A DNA stretch of 64,000 nt from Melioribacteraceae bacterium. Lineage in GTDB: Bacteria; Bacteroidota; Ignavibacteria; Ignavibacteriales; Melioribacteraceae. The DNA is taken from assembly GCA_027030245.1 (NCBI GenBank), contig JALVFE010000020.1:1-64000 (forward strand), in the 5' to 3' direction. The position numbers were made by a program, and so were the translations under genes. Shown in pieces: positions 24,985 to 34,548 of the stretch (its first letter is position 1; each line of letters opens with the position of its first letter). The notes below the pieces were generated by a model, which was not told where the DNA came from, made no database searches, and was given only the letters and a program-made list of their open reading frames with translations.

Positions 24985-25002
24985 TTGGCGAAATTTCACC
25001 AA
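24985..25002. promoter_or_regulatory. Probable enhancer site for the NtrC-type regulator
   Basis: TTGGCGAAATTTCACCAA is an 18-base dyad with one mismatched pair, centred about 127 bases upstream of the predicted sigma-54 start. This is where NtrC-class activators bind. A weaker second dyad, TCTGAA..TTCAGA, lies at 24922-24946. Confidence 0.6.
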
Positions 25003-25008
25003 GTTTGG

Positions 25009-26406
25009 CTATTTTTCGCCGTTACCGATGTTATATTTTGCCAATTTATCTCTTAATGTTTCCCTTGGAATTTTTAGTGTTCTGGCGGTTTGACTGGTAT
25101 TTTTACCGCACATATAAAATGCTTTTTCCAATAATTGTTTTTCTATGTTATGCAGAATTTCATTGTAAGAATAATTACGAAAGTCTATTTTATCGACTAG
25201 CAAATTCGTAAAAGTTTCTCCCGAAGTTTCATACCATTCACGGGGCAGATGTTTGACATCAATTATGGGTTCTTTTTGTAATATCACGATTCTTTCAATA
25301 GAATTTTTCAATTCTCTCACGTTTCCGGGCCAATTGTAATTTAACATCAGTTCTTTTGCCTCATCGGAAAAGTCTTTAATTTGTTTCGAAAATTTTTGAG
25401 AGAAATGATCGAGAAAATAAGCGGCAAGAACAAGTATATCGTCTTTTCTTTTGCGAAGGGGGGGAACTTCAATTCTAAGAACGTTTAATCTGTAATATAA
25501 ATCTTTTCTGAATTTATTTTCTTCTATAGCTTTGTTCAAATCGATATTGGTCGCCGCAATAATTCTTATGTCAACATTAATATCTTCGGTTGAGCCTAAT
25601 CGCCTGAATCTTTTGTTTTCTATCAATCTTAACAATTTCGCTTGCAGCGACATGCTCATTTCACCGATTTCATCGAGAAACAATGTGCCGCCGTCCGCTT
25701 TTTCCAACAACCCGCGTTTTTTACCTTTCGCATCGGTAAAAGCTCCTTTTTCATAACCAAACAACTCGCTTTCCAAAAGCGTTTCGGGAATGGAAGCGCA
25801 ATTTATTTCGACAAATTCTTTGTTTGCGCGCGGACTTAAAAAATGCAGTGCCGAAGCAACCAATTCTTTGCCTGTGCCGCTTTCCCCGGTTATCAATACG
25901 GTTTCGGAATCGTATTTTGCAAACTCGGTTATTTGGTTTTTCATTCGTTTGATTTCTTCGCTCACCCCCAAAATTCTATCGAGAGCGAAAGGTTTTTGAG
26001 TTTGCTGCCTTAATTCTTTAACGGTTTTTTTAAGGGATTGAGTTTCGAGAGCCAAACGGGTAATTAATTTTATCGCATCGGCTTTAAATGGTTTTTTAAT
26101 ATAATCGTAAGCTCCTAATTTTATTGCATTAACGGCAGATTCCACCGATGCGTAACCGGTTATCATAATTACAAGCAAATCGGGTTGGATTTCTTTGATT
26201 TGTTTCAGAACATCCAAACCGTTAATATCGGGAAGGTTAATATCTAAAAGGGCAATATCGATTTTATCCGATTTTATCCTTTCGATAGCGCCATTTCCGG
26301 TATTTTCCAGAAGTACGTTATAATTTTCCTCGGAGAAAATTCTTTTTAAATTTAAACGGATAAATTCTTCGTCGTCAACTACCAAAATTGTTTTTTGCTC
26401 GTTCAT
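25009..26406 (-). CDS. Sigma-54-dependent response regulator (NtrC family)
   Basis: 465 aa in the standard three-domain order: receiver (1-120; acidic pocket DDEE, phospho-acceptor Asp at about 55 in LLDINLPD, Lys in YIKKPF), AAA+ domain (about 145-375; Walker A GESGTGKE, GAFTDA loop in GYEKGAFTDAKG that contacts sigma-54, Walker B GTLFLDEIGE) and a Fis-type helix-turn-helix at the end (NTSQTARTLKIPRETLRDKL). GAFTDA is an accepted variant of GAFTGA. It starts 2 bases after the kinase stop and is directly upstream of a sigma-54 promoter with a dyad at the enhancer position. It therefore probably activates the porin/ABC operon. Confidence 0.95.
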   Translation of the reverse strand: MNEQKTILVVDDEEFIRLNLKRIFSEENYNVLLENTGNGAIERIKSDKIDIALLDINLPDINGLDVLKQIKEIQPDLLVIMITGYASVESAVNAIKLGAYDYIKKPFKADAIKLITRLALETQSLKKTVKELRQQTQKPFALDRILGVSEEIKRMKNQITEFAKYDSETVLITGESGTGKELVASALHFLSPRANKEFVEINCASIPETLLESELFGYEKGAFTDAKGKKRGLLEKADGGTLFLDEIGEMSMSLQAKLLRLIENKRFRRLGSTEDINVDIRIIAATNIDLNKAIEENKFRKDLYYRLNVLRIEVPPLRKRKDDILVLAAYFLDHFSQKFSKQIKDFSDEAKELMLNYNWPGNVRELKNSIERIVILQKEPIIDVKHLPREWYETSGETFTNLLVDKIDFRNYSYNEILHNIEKQLLEKAFYMCGKNTSQTARTLKIPRETLRDKLAKYNIGNGEK

Positions 26407-26408
26407 TT

Positions 26409-29400
26409 TTAAACCCGGTTTGGTTCGATTTTTTCATAATTTTCTTCCGTAATATATGGAAGATAAATCACAAATGAAGCTCCGCCTTCAAGTTTATTGA
26501 ATACCAGAATTTTCCCTTGGTGCTCGGATATAATTGTTTGGGTTATTGATAATCCCAAACCCGTTCCGCCCTTTTTTGTTGTGTAGAAGGGTTCGAAGAC
26601 TTTTGAAATACTTTCCGGATCGATTCCCGGTCCCGTATCGGATATGGTGATTTTTACAACTTCGTTGAAATTTACCGTTGCGGTTGCATGGTGCAGAAAA
26701 ATATTTTTCTTCAGCCGCGTGGTTGAGATTTTCAACTTGCCGCCGTTTTTCATTGCTTGCATGGCATTGATGAACAAATTAAGAAACGCTTGCTTAATTT
26801 TTTCTTTGTCGAACACGAATTTTTCCAAAGATTCGTCGTATTCCGTTTCCGTTTCGATATTCATTTTTTCGAATTGGTGGCGGACTAACATCAACGTAGA
26901 ATTTATCGTTTCGTGAATATCGGTCAGTGCGTAATTTCCGCGAGAAGGATTTGCATATTCCAATAATTCGTTTACCAGATTTTCCAATCTTTCCACTTCG
27001 GAAAGGGCAAGTTCTATTACTTTGGAAATTTCTTTGTCATGCACAACTTTATCGTGCAAATCATCCATAAACAAACTTATTCCTGTTAATGGATTCCGTA
27101 TTTCATGTGCGATGCCGGCTGCGAATTTACCGAGTAAAACCAATCTTTCCATTTCTTGCATGTGTTCTTCGCGTTGCGTTTTTTCAGTTATATCGGCAAT
27201 AATTAGAATGAAGCCCGAACTTTTACCGGAATCGGAATAAATATCTGAAGTTGTGATTTCGAGAATTTTCTCTTCGTCGTTAATTTTTTGTTTGATGGCA
27301 AAAAACAATCCGCTGCTGCCGTCGTGCAAGAATCTTTTAATTTCATCAACGAAAGGATGAAACTTTTCGAAAGCTTTTTCTACTTTTTCCCCTATAATTT
27401 TTGAGTGATCGATTTCAAAAATATTTTTTACGGTTTCGTTAGCGCTTAAGATTTTGCCTTTGTCATCTATGGTTAAAACAGCATTCGGCATAAATTTTAA
27501 AATATTTTCAACGAAATTCCGCTGCCTTATTAATTCTTGATACAGCTTGGTGTTTTCGATTACCCGCGAAGCTTGATTGGCAAGAATTTGCAAGGAATTG
27601 ATATCCAATTCCGTAATTTTTCCTTCGGAAAGCGATTTATCGGCGCCCATTATACCAATTATTTCTTCCTTTGCTTTAAGCGGAACGAAAATAAACGAAT
27701 TGCTTTTCCCGATATCCCGGATTTTTCTATCTACTTCCGTTGCTTCTTTATAATTTTTGAAATCTTCAACGTAAATGATTTTTCCGCTGCGGGCTACTTT
27801 TGTTTCTATACAATCGCAATGTTCTATGTTGTATTTCGATTTAATCACACGTTCTGCGTCTTCGGGTGAGAATCCCCAAATTTCCTTGCATTCCAAATAT
27901 TTTCCGGAATCGTCTTTCAAGTAAAGAATAGCGCGGTCGAAACCGATGCTTTGCACACAATTTTTCAGAATAATTTTTAAAATCGTATTCATTTCGAAAG
28001 TTTTGCCGAGTATGTTGCTTATCCTTTGTATGCTTCTGAAAATTTTTAATTGATATTCCAAATCCTTCGCATAACTTTCAATTTTACTTTTACTCAATTC
28101 CAAATATTCCAACGATTCTATTAATTCGGATTTGCTCTTTTCAAGTTCATAAGCCATGAAGTTGAACGAGTTGGCAAGTGCGCCTATTTCGTCGTCGCGC
28201 TCGAGATAAATTCTTTCGTGCAAATTTCCTTCCGCCAACCTTTGGGAAGTTTTTGTTAATTCAATTATCGGTTTGGTAAAACTTCTCGATACGAAAAAGG
28301 AAGTGATGCTTGCCGCAAGGAAAGTAAAAAGCGTAAACCAAAAAATGTTACGGCGGAAAAGATCTGTAACAACGTTCAGTTCGTCCGCAACGGCTTGAAT
28401 ACCGCTTTGGAATTTTTCAAGTTGAGTACCAATTGTAATACCGCCGAATATTCCGGAATTTTTATATTCACCAGTATCGTAAATAATCGGTGCATACGCC
28501 ATCACTTTTTTTATACCGCCCACATTTGTGGTAATTGCAGTGCCGGAATGTTTACGGATAATTTCCTCGGCAACGAAAGGGTAGTTGGGGTGAATAAAAT
28601 CCGCATCAAAAAGATTGAACGGAATTTTCCCCGCTTTAATTAAACTGTCCGGCGTATCGCTTGTATAAGCTTTAACCCAGTTGCCGTTTTTATCAACGCC
28701 CCGGATATCCCATAATTTCGGATGAGTAATTATCCATCCTTCGTCATCGAACATGAAAGCATAATCACCGGAGTTGTAATCGGGAAATACGGTTTCTTCC
28801 TTTTTCAGCGGAAGCACATGTTGAGTAAATTCCATTAAGTGGCGGTGATCCAACGCTATCATAACAACGCCCCGGAGTTTCCCACCGGTGTAAACCGGCG
28901 TAGCAAATCTGATTACGCCGTCGTAAAATTTTCCGGGTGGAGATTCGCTCAAGTCCTTTGCGCCGTTTAATTGTTCGTTTTTTGAAATGTAAAATCCGGT
29001 TACATGTCCGACGTAAATTTCTCCCGGTTTTAATTTCTTTGCTTCCGTAAAATAATTTTCGCATTTGTATGTGGTGTTTTTTGGATTGGCAACATTTTTA
29101 AGTTTATACGCTGGAACAAGTTTCCCATTTTTTACGGAAATAAGCTCTCTACCGGATTTATCGATAAACGAAATCTCTTTGTATAACGGAATCGCTTCGT
29201 GTATTTCAGCTAAAGTTGAATTGGAATAAGCTAAATGCCAAATTTCGGATAAATGATTTTTTGAAAATTTTAAATAATTATTGGCTGTAGGTGAAATACT
29301 CGTCAACGATAGCAAATCATATTCACATTGCTTTAAGAATTTACGTACCGATTTTGCTATATAAATTGCTTGAAGTTCAAGCGACTCAAGGGTTTTTTCA

Positions 29401-29600
29401 TTTATTGCGGTCTTTATTTTACCGGTAAGTTTTTTATCGATATTATCCAAGGTAAAAGTTGTATAATATCCAAATATTAAGATGGGAATAATTGAAATTA
29501 AAAGAAATGATGTTAAAAGCCGGCGGAAAATACCAAGATGCGGTTTCGGCAAATACTTGCTTATTTGCGGTTTGCGTTTCTCGATTTCCGCTTGGTTCAT
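26409..29600 (-). CDS. Hybrid-sensing histidine kinase: Cache, HAMP, GAF, PAS, HisKA, HATPase
   Basis: 1063 aa. Membrane helix at about 25-48, a large extracytoplasmic Cache-type sensor domain (about 50-405, with FYDGVIRFATPVYTGGKLRGVVMIALDH), second helix at about 412-432, HAMP (about 433-490), GAF (about 525-675), PAS (about 690-800), then HisKA with His832 in GIAHEIRNP and HATPase (NAMQAMK, DTGPGID, GGTGLGLS). So the input is an external small molecule plus cytoplasmic signals. Its only partner in the neighbourhood is the NtrC-type regulator encoded 2 bases downstream. Cache sensors often bind organic acids or amino acids, which fits a transporter target. Confidence 0.93.
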   Translation of the reverse strand: MNQAEIEKRKPQISKYLPKPHLGIFRRLLTSFLLISIIPILIFGYYTTFTLDNIDKKLTGKIKTAINEKTLESLELQAIYIAKSVRKFLKQCEYDLLSLTSISPTANNYLKFSKNHLSEIWHLAYSNSTLAEIHEAIPLYKEISFIDKSGRELISVKNGKLVPAYKLKNVANPKNTTYKCENYFTEAKKLKPGEIYVGHVTGFYISKNEQLNGAKDLSESPPGKFYDGVIRFATPVYTGGKLRGVVMIALDHRHLMEFTQHVLPLKKEETVFPDYNSGDYAFMFDDEGWIITHPKLWDIRGVDKNGNWVKAYTSDTPDSLIKAGKIPFNLFDADFIHPNYPFVAEEIIRKHSGTAITTNVGGIKKVMAYAPIIYDTGEYKNSGIFGGITIGTQLEKFQSGIQAVADELNVVTDLFRRNIFWFTLFTFLAASITSFFVSRSFTKPIIELTKTSQRLAEGNLHERIYLERDDEIGALANSFNFMAYELEKSKSELIESLEYLELSKSKIESYAKDLEYQLKIFRSIQRISNILGKTFEMNTILKIILKNCVQSIGFDRAILYLKDDSGKYLECKEIWGFSPEDAERVIKSKYNIEHCDCIETKVARSGKIIYVEDFKNYKEATEVDRKIRDIGKSNSFIFVPLKAKEEIIGIMGADKSLSEGKITELDINSLQILANQASRVIENTKLYQELIRQRNFVENILKFMPNAVLTIDDKGKILSANETVKNIFEIDHSKIIGEKVEKAFEKFHPFVDEIKRFLHDGSSGLFFAIKQKINDEEKILEITTSDIYSDSGKSSGFILIIADITEKTQREEHMQEMERLVLLGKFAAGIAHEIRNPLTGISLFMDDLHDKVVHDKEISKVIELALSEVERLENLVNELLEYANPSRGNYALTDIHETINSTLMLVRHQFEKMNIETETEYDESLEKFVFDKEKIKQAFLNLFINAMQAMKNGGKLKISTTRLKKNIFLHHATATVNFNEVVKITISDTGPGIDPESISKVFEPFYTTKKGGTGLGLSITQTIISEHQGKILVFNKLEGGASFVIYLPYITEENYEKIEPNRV

Positions 29601-29676
29601 TTTTTCACCGTGAAAAGTTAAATCGAATTTTGATTTTAATATAAAGAATACTCACTTTTTTTGCTTGCAATCGTTA

Positions 29677-30924
29677 TCAATTGCATTCGAGCCGTTTGTA
29701 AAAAACAAGGGAAGAAAAAATTATTATGCTGGATAAAAGAAATATTGGAACGTAACCGGTAGAAGAGATTAAGTAACCGACCAGCAAAGGAAATACGGCG
29801 ATTGTAAGACTGAGTGCCCCGAAAACTCCGCTGTACAAAGCTCTGTTTTCATCCGTGGAAATTTCGAGCAACACGCCTTCAAATGCTATTTTATGAGCGC
29901 TTAAAGCCGTACCGATTAAAAAGAATAATAAAGTAAAATATGTTAGCGATCCGAAATAGGCTAAAAGAATTGCTATAACGGGAATTGAACCTTCAAGTAA
30001 AATATCGAAGAATAAAACGCCTTTGAAGGCTTTCTTTTTCACGATTTTCGACCAAAAGAAATTAGAGACAATCATCCCGATAATTTGAAGTAACAACAAA
30101 TTGCCTATAACGGATTTATCAAGATGAAATTTGTCTTTTACAAGCGAAATGTAGAATGGAATTAGTGAAATGGCGAATCCGACCAAGTTTGACGTGATAA
30201 CAATATTCTTAAGATTTTTACCGTTTTTGATTACCGACGGAATTGATTTGATTAACTGTAGAAGGGAAGTCCGGTCTTCGGAAATTTCCGTGGGATTTTC
30301 TTTAATTGCGATAAAGCCCAACGATGCAATGAAAAGCAGAACAAAAGCAAATTCAAATGCGATTTTATAATTTTCCGGATATTCGAATGACTGTAAAATT
30401 TGTCTTACCGCCAATGCCGAAATCAAAACTCCGATACTGCTTAAAAATTGACGGACAACTAAAAAGTTTTTGCGCAGATCTCCCTTAATACTTTTGCCCA
30501 AAACGTCCGTGTAAGATACTCCGGCAAAAGCTCCGCTGATTGTGAAAAGCAGCATCCAAAAATAAACGAGTAAAATTACCGTCGATGGTGAGAAACGGGC
30601 GTGAAGGGAAAGCGTCCATGCAACTCCACCGAAAGCAAAAACCCGGAGATAAATTCCGAGCAATAAAAAATTTTTTTTATAAATTTTTTGGGAAAGGTAA
30701 GCTGCAAAAAGCAATTGGGAAAAAACCGGTAAACCGATTAGAATGGCGGTTAAAATTCCCAAGTGAGTTTTTGTTCCGCCCACAAGCAGAATTAAACCGG
30801 GAAGCACCGTATTTCTATCTGCAAATGTTTGCGCCAATGCAAGCCACACCGCATGCCATACAAATGCCCAAAAATTTCTTTTTTCGTGCGGCGCACTTAC
30901 GGAAATTTTTGATTGATCATTCAT
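29677..30924 (-). CDS. MFS transporter
   Basis: 415 aa from ATG 30924 (MNDQSKISVSAPHEKRNFWAF); an upstream in-frame start at 31044 would add 40 non-conserved residues including an isolated repeat-derived stretch and is rejected. About 12 hydrophobic helices, cytoplasmic loop between helices 6 and 7 (IKENPTEISEDRTSLLQLIK). General resemblance to MFS drug/metabolite carriers without a substrate signature. 76 bases upstream of, and in the same direction as, the histidine kinase gene, so it may share its transcript. Confidence 0.8.
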   Translation of the reverse strand: MNDQSKISVSAPHEKRNFWAFVWHAVWLALAQTFADRNTVLPGLILLVGGTKTHLGILTAILIGLPVFSQLLFAAYLSQKIYKKNFLLLGIYLRVFAFGGVAWTLSLHARFSPSTVILLVYFWMLLFTISGAFAGVSYTDVLGKSIKGDLRKNFLVVRQFLSSIGVLISALAVRQILQSFEYPENYKIAFEFAFVLLFIASLGFIAIKENPTEISEDRTSLLQLIKSIPSVIKNGKNLKNIVITSNLVGFAISLIPFYISLVKDKFHLDKSVIGNLLLLQIIGMIVSNFFWSKIVKKKAFKGVLFFDILLEGSIPVIAILLAYFGSLTYFTLLFFLIGTALSAHKIAFEGVLLEISTDENRALYSGVFGALSLTIAVFPLLVGYLISSTGYVPIFLLSSIIIFSSLVFYKRLECN

Positions 30925-31112
30925 TACATATTTACGGAAATTATCGGAAGTCGAAATATAGCAAAAATAGCTTGCAATGTGGTTTTCGGTGGGGATACAA
31001 ATAAAAAGGGGCTGTTTTAAACCGTAAAAATTGTAATTGGTCATCGGTCATCGGTCACTTGTCATTGGGAATTGGTCATTTATCATTTGGAATTTGTTAT
31101 TTGGGATTTTTA

Positions 31113-31357
31113 GTCTGTCATCCCGTCCGCCGTCGGTGGATTAAATAGGATATGTCATTCCGAACTTGTTTCGGAATCTAAAATGAACTCTATGAGATGC
31201 TGAAATAAATTCAGCATGACAGCTAGAAAGTTTCGTCAGCCTGTCTACTACGACGGATCGTATTTTACTATGTCATTCCGAACTTGTTTCGGAATCTAAA
31301 ATGAACTCATAATTTAATCAGATGCTGAAATGATTCGCCTGTGGCGAACAGCATGAC
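31113..31357. repeat. 245-bp direct repeat, copy 1
   Basis: Matches 31765-32008 almost base for base (the visible differences are in the CCGTCCGCC block and one GTGGCG/GCGGCG change). Each copy holds three palindromic subunits. Confidence 0.85.
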
Positions 31358-31764
31358 ATGATTTTAGATCAGCATATCACAGAAGAGAACGTGTCATCCC
31401 GAATTTATTTCGGGATCTAAAAAGAACTCTCGATTTATATCTGCAAACGCCATTCGGCGTGAAATATTTAATGTTCATTTCTTTTGTCTTGATACAAAAG
31501 AAACGAACCAAAGAAAAAATCAAGGACCCACTTCGTTAGGGGTAAACTGAAAACAATTTGCTAAAATTCTTAGCTTCGTAGCTAAAAATAATGAACTCGT
31601 CCCGCTATATCTGTCGATATACCGTGACTCAAACAGCATTATTTTTTTAACGCTACTCCGCACGAATTTTTTTAACGCAAATTGTTTTAGGCCATATTTG
31701 GTTCAAAAACTTTTGCAAATTATTCGTTTTATTGGAATTTGGGATTTGATATTTGTAATTTATT

Positions 31765-32008
31765 GTCTGTCATCCCGTCCGCCACGGCGGATTAAATAGG
31801 ATATGTCATTCCGAACTTGTTTCGGAATCTAAAATGAACTCTATGAGATGCTGAAATAAATTCAGCATGACAGCTAGAAAGTTTCGTCAGCCTGTCTACT
31901 ACGACGGATCGTATTTTACTATGTCATTCCGAACTTGTTTCGGAATCTAAAATGAACTCATAATTTAATCAGATGCTGAAATGATTCGCCTGCGGCGAAC
32001 AGCATGAC
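31765..32008. repeat. 245-bp direct repeat, copy 2
   Basis: Second copy of the block at 31113-31357, 652 bases away; the two surround the hairpin and the dispersed repeat in between. A recent duplication or gene-conversion event would explain the near identity. Confidence 0.85.
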
Positions 32009-32062
32009 GGCAAAAGAACGTGTCATCCCGAATTCATTTCGGGATCTAAGTAAATTATTAAT

Positions 32063-32102
32063 TAAAAAAAATGCTGATCCCAAAAGCATTTGGGACAGCA
32101 TT
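32063..32102 (-). terminator. Terminator of the tig-clpP operon
   Basis: On the minus strand ATGCTG-TCCCAAA pairs with TTTGGGA-CAGCAT (one mismatched pair) around a 4-base loop, followed by T7 (32070-32064). Begins 35 bases after the clpP stop. Confidence 0.85.
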
Positions 32103-32136
32103 ACATTTTGGTAATATTAAATTTAAGGGAATTTAT

Positions 32137-32766
32137 TTACTTTTTCTTTTTATCGCCGGGCATTACACGGCGTTCCAAAATGTTATCAATAAGATTATAT
32201 TCTTTTGCTTCTTCAGCCGACAAGAAATAATCACGGTCGCAGTCCTTTGCAATTTGCTCAATTGGTTTACCCGTGTGCTCGTGCAATATTTGGTAAAGCG
32301 TGTCGCGGGTTTTAACCATTTCTTTGGCGTGAATTTCGATATCGGTAGTTTGTCCTTGCAGACCTCCAACCCACGGTTGATGAATCATAATTTTCGCGTG
32401 CGGTAATGCCGATCTTTTTCCTTTGGCGCCTCCGGCTAACAAAATGGCGCCCATACTTGCAGCCATTCCAACGCAAATTGTTGCAACGTCTGGTTTTACA
32501 TATTTCATCGTGTCGTAGATAGCCAATCCGGCGGAAACGCTTCCACCTGGAGAATTGATATATAAATAAATATCTTTTTCCGGGTCTTCCGCTTCCAGAA
32601 ATAGCAACTGTGCAATAATTAAGCTCGCAATGTGGTCATCGACGGCGGTTCCCAAAAAAATAATTCTTTCCCTTAAAAGCCGGGAAAAAATATCCATTCC
32701 TCTTTCACCGCGCCCTGTTTGTTCTATTACGTATGGAACTAATTGGTTATAAATTTCTGCAGACAT
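32137..32766 (-). CDS. clpP: ATP-dependent Clp protease proteolytic subunit
   Basis: 209 aa. Catalytic triad visible: Ser in GMAASMGA, His in AKIMIHQPW, Asp in the DRDYF segment. N-terminal [13 protein letters not shown] and [15 protein letters not shown] are conserved. Forms the 14-mer barrel that degrades proteins delivered by ClpX or ClpC. 11 bases after trigger factor in one operon; a strong terminator follows. clpC is encoded divergently at 34549, so both halves of ClpCP are close. Confidence 0.97.
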   Translation of the reverse strand: MSAEIYNQLVPYVIEQTGRGERGMDIFSRLLRERIIFLGTAVDDHIASLIIAQLLFLEAEDPEKDIYLYINSPGGSVSAGLAIYDTMKYVKPDVATICVGMAASMGAILLAGGAKGKRSALPHAKIMIHQPWVGGLQGQTTDIEIHAKEMVKTRDTLYQILHEHTGKPIEQIAKDCDRDYFLSAEEAKEYNLIDNILERRVMPGDKKKK

Positions 32767-32777
32767 TAAAATCCTCT

Positions 32778-34097
32778 TTATTTTGTTTCTTCTTTTTTAT
32801 CGGTTTGTTTTTCTTTTTCTTTAGCTTTTTCAGCGGGATCAATTTCTTTTGCGATATTGTTTTCTTTGAGAAAATTAACCACTTTTTCCTCGAGCATCAA
32901 CTCGGCTTTATTCGAATCTTTATAATATTTGAACAATTTATCTTCGGAAATACCTGTTTTTTCAGCTTCTTTTTTCGCTAATTCCCTAAGCTCTTCGTCG
33001 GTTACTTTTAAGTTTTCTTTTTCCGCTATGTTTGTAAGGATTACTTGCCATTTGGCATTCCACTCTGCTCTCGGTCTGATTTGTTCCCTTATTTTATTCT
33101 CGTCGATATCTTTATATCCGTAAGCTTTCGCATTTTCCAATTCCGTTTTGAGCATTTGTCTTTCTAAAAGCTCAACATATCCTTGCGGAACTTTAAAATC
33201 GTTGTTTTCCACAACTTTGCTAAGAAGGGAATTCAAATATATATCTTCCGATTGCTTATTCAGATAATCTTCAAATTCTTTCCGGAGATTTTGTCTGAAT
33301 TCATCCAAGGTTTTAGCTTTGTTTTGCGATATTTTTTTTACGAACTCTTCGTTAATTTCCGGCGGAACAATCTTTTCGATTTTTTTAATCGTCGCTTCGT
33401 AAGTATATTCTTCTTTGTGAACCTCGTCTCCGTGTTTATGTTCGTCTGTAAAGCTAAAGGTAAAGGTATCGCCAACCTTTTTGCCGATTGCGTTTTTCGT
33501 TATTTCTTCATTCACTTTCGGATCGCTTAAATCCACAACAACGTCTTCGTTTTTTGTTCCGTCAACTTCTTTGTTTTCTTCGTCTTTTCTTACCAAATCG
33601 AGAGTTACCCGGTAGTTTTCATCTTCGATTTTTTCGGCTTCTTCAAATTTGGAATGTGCTTTTAAAATATTTTTAATTTCGGCTTCAACATCTTCGTCTT
33701 TTACTTTAAAAACGGGTTTTTCTATTTCCAAACCTTTATAATCTTTTAGTTCGATCTTGGGTTTTACGTCATATTTTACTTTAAATTTAAGATGTTTCCC
33801 GATTTCGAAATCCAAATCGGAAAGTTGCGGTGTGCTGATTGGTTCAAGTTTTTGTTCGTCAACAATTTCCCAGAATTTTTTATTGGCAATATCTTCACTT
33901 GCTTTATACTCAATCATTTCTCCGTAAATTTTCTTTAACATCGGTATGGGCACTTTACCTTTTCTGAACCCCGGCAAAGTGATAGATTTTCTTTCTTTTT
34001 TGTAAGCTTCTTCTATTTCGTTTTTAATTTCATCGTAACCGAGCGAAACTTCCAATTCGTGTTCGGATTCCGATAGTACATTGATTTTAGTTTCCAT
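32778..34097 (-). CDS. tig: Trigger factor
   Basis: 439 aa from ATG 34097. A longer frame starting at 34145 runs through the antisense of tRNA-Leu (giving the familiar artefact GVRVPPLAQ) and is rejected. N-terminal ribosome-binding domain ([14 protein letters not shown], signature [17 protein letters not shown]), a reduced PPIase region (about 150-245, GDTFTFSF) and the helical C-terminal chaperone arms rich in Glu/Lys. The chain ends in a long charged tail. Folds new proteins at the exit tunnel. Operon: tRNA-Leu, tig, clpP. Confidence 0.95.
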   Translation of the reverse strand: METKINVLSESEHELEVSLGYDEIKNEIEEAYKKERKSITLPGFRKGKVPIPMLKKIYGEMIEYKASEDIANKKFWEIVDEQKLEPISTPQLSDLDFEIGKHLKFKVKYDVKPKIELKDYKGLEIEKPVFKVKDEDVEAEIKNILKAHSKFEEAEKIEDENYRVTLDLVRKDEENKEVDGTKNEDVVVDLSDPKVNEEITKNAIGKKVGDTFTFSFTDEHKHGDEVHKEEYTYEATIKKIEKIVPPEINEEFVKKISQNKAKTLDEFRQNLRKEFEDYLNKQSEDIYLNSLLSKVVENNDFKVPQGYVELLERQMLKTELENAKAYGYKDIDENKIREQIRPRAEWNAKWQVILTNIAEKENLKVTDEELRELAKKEAEKTGISEDKLFKYYKDSNKAELMLEEKVVNFLKENNIAKEIDPAEKAKEKEKQTDKKEETK

Positions 34098-34118
34098 TTT
34101 TCTCCTGCTTTTAGTTTG

Positions 34119-34201
34119 TGCGAGAGGGGGGACTCGAACCCCCACATCCTACGGATACTAGATCCTAAATCTAGCGCGTCTACCAATTCCGCCACTCTCG
34201 C
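34119..34201 (-). tRNA. tRNA-Leu (TAG)
   Basis: 83 bases, minus strand: acceptor GCGAGAG/CTCTCGC, D arm with TTGGTAGACGC, anticodon loop ATTTAGGAT containing TAG, class II variable arm (TATCCGTAGGATG), T arm GGGGGTTCGAGTCCCCC. 21 bases upstream of tig on the same strand. CCA not encoded. Confidence 0.94.
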
Positions 34202-34457
34202 AAATTTGCGGTTTTTTACAATAAAACAGAACTACAAATATATCTCTTTGTATAAAGTATTCCAAATAATTTTAGGATGATGCCATGCTTGATGTATAAT
34301 GTCAAAAAACAAAAATCATACGTTAATATCTTTTATTTGGGAACTTTTTCACTTTATTTCGGTTAATTATAATAATTTGACGAAATTATTTGATATTTTT
34401 ATTTAACTTAGTATATGCAAATAACGATAATTAACAAAAATTGACGTTATTTGGCAA

Positions 34458-34491
34458 TTGACTTGATTAGATATTTTACAATCTATATATT
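34458..34491 (+). promoter_or_regulatory. Possible clpC promoter and dyad
   Basis: The 347-base gap before clpC holds TTGACT at 34458-34463, an AT-rich -10-like stretch TCTATA at 34482-34487 (18-base spacer), and a dyad TAGAT (34468-34472)/ATCTA (34481-34485) over the spacer. The rest of the gap is AT-rich without other recognisable signals; no HrcA CIRCE element was seen. Confidence 0.35.
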
Positions 34492-34548
34492 GTCATTGGT
34501 TCAAAAATCACTTTATAATTAATAAATTTCATTTAAGGGTTGAAGAAA

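Larger units (their letters stand above)
30925..32062. repeat. Repeat-rich intergenic region
   Basis: No gene seen in these 1.1 kb. It contains two near-identical copies of a 245-base block (31113-31357 and 31765-32008), each built of TGTCATTCCGAACTTGTTTC-type palindromes alternating with GATGCTGAA..TTCAGCATGAC dyads; a 15-base-arm hairpin (31474-31508, TTTCTTTTGT/ACAAAAGAAA core); and the 2473-type repeat at 31618-31693. TGTCATCCCG-type units also occur at 31391-31423 and 32021-32049. Confidence 0.85.

Noticed and set aside
34098-34145. N-terminal extension of trigger factor to 34145
   Set aside because: Those codons are the antisense of tRNA-Leu (the GVRVPPLAQ artefact); a proper ATG is at 34097.
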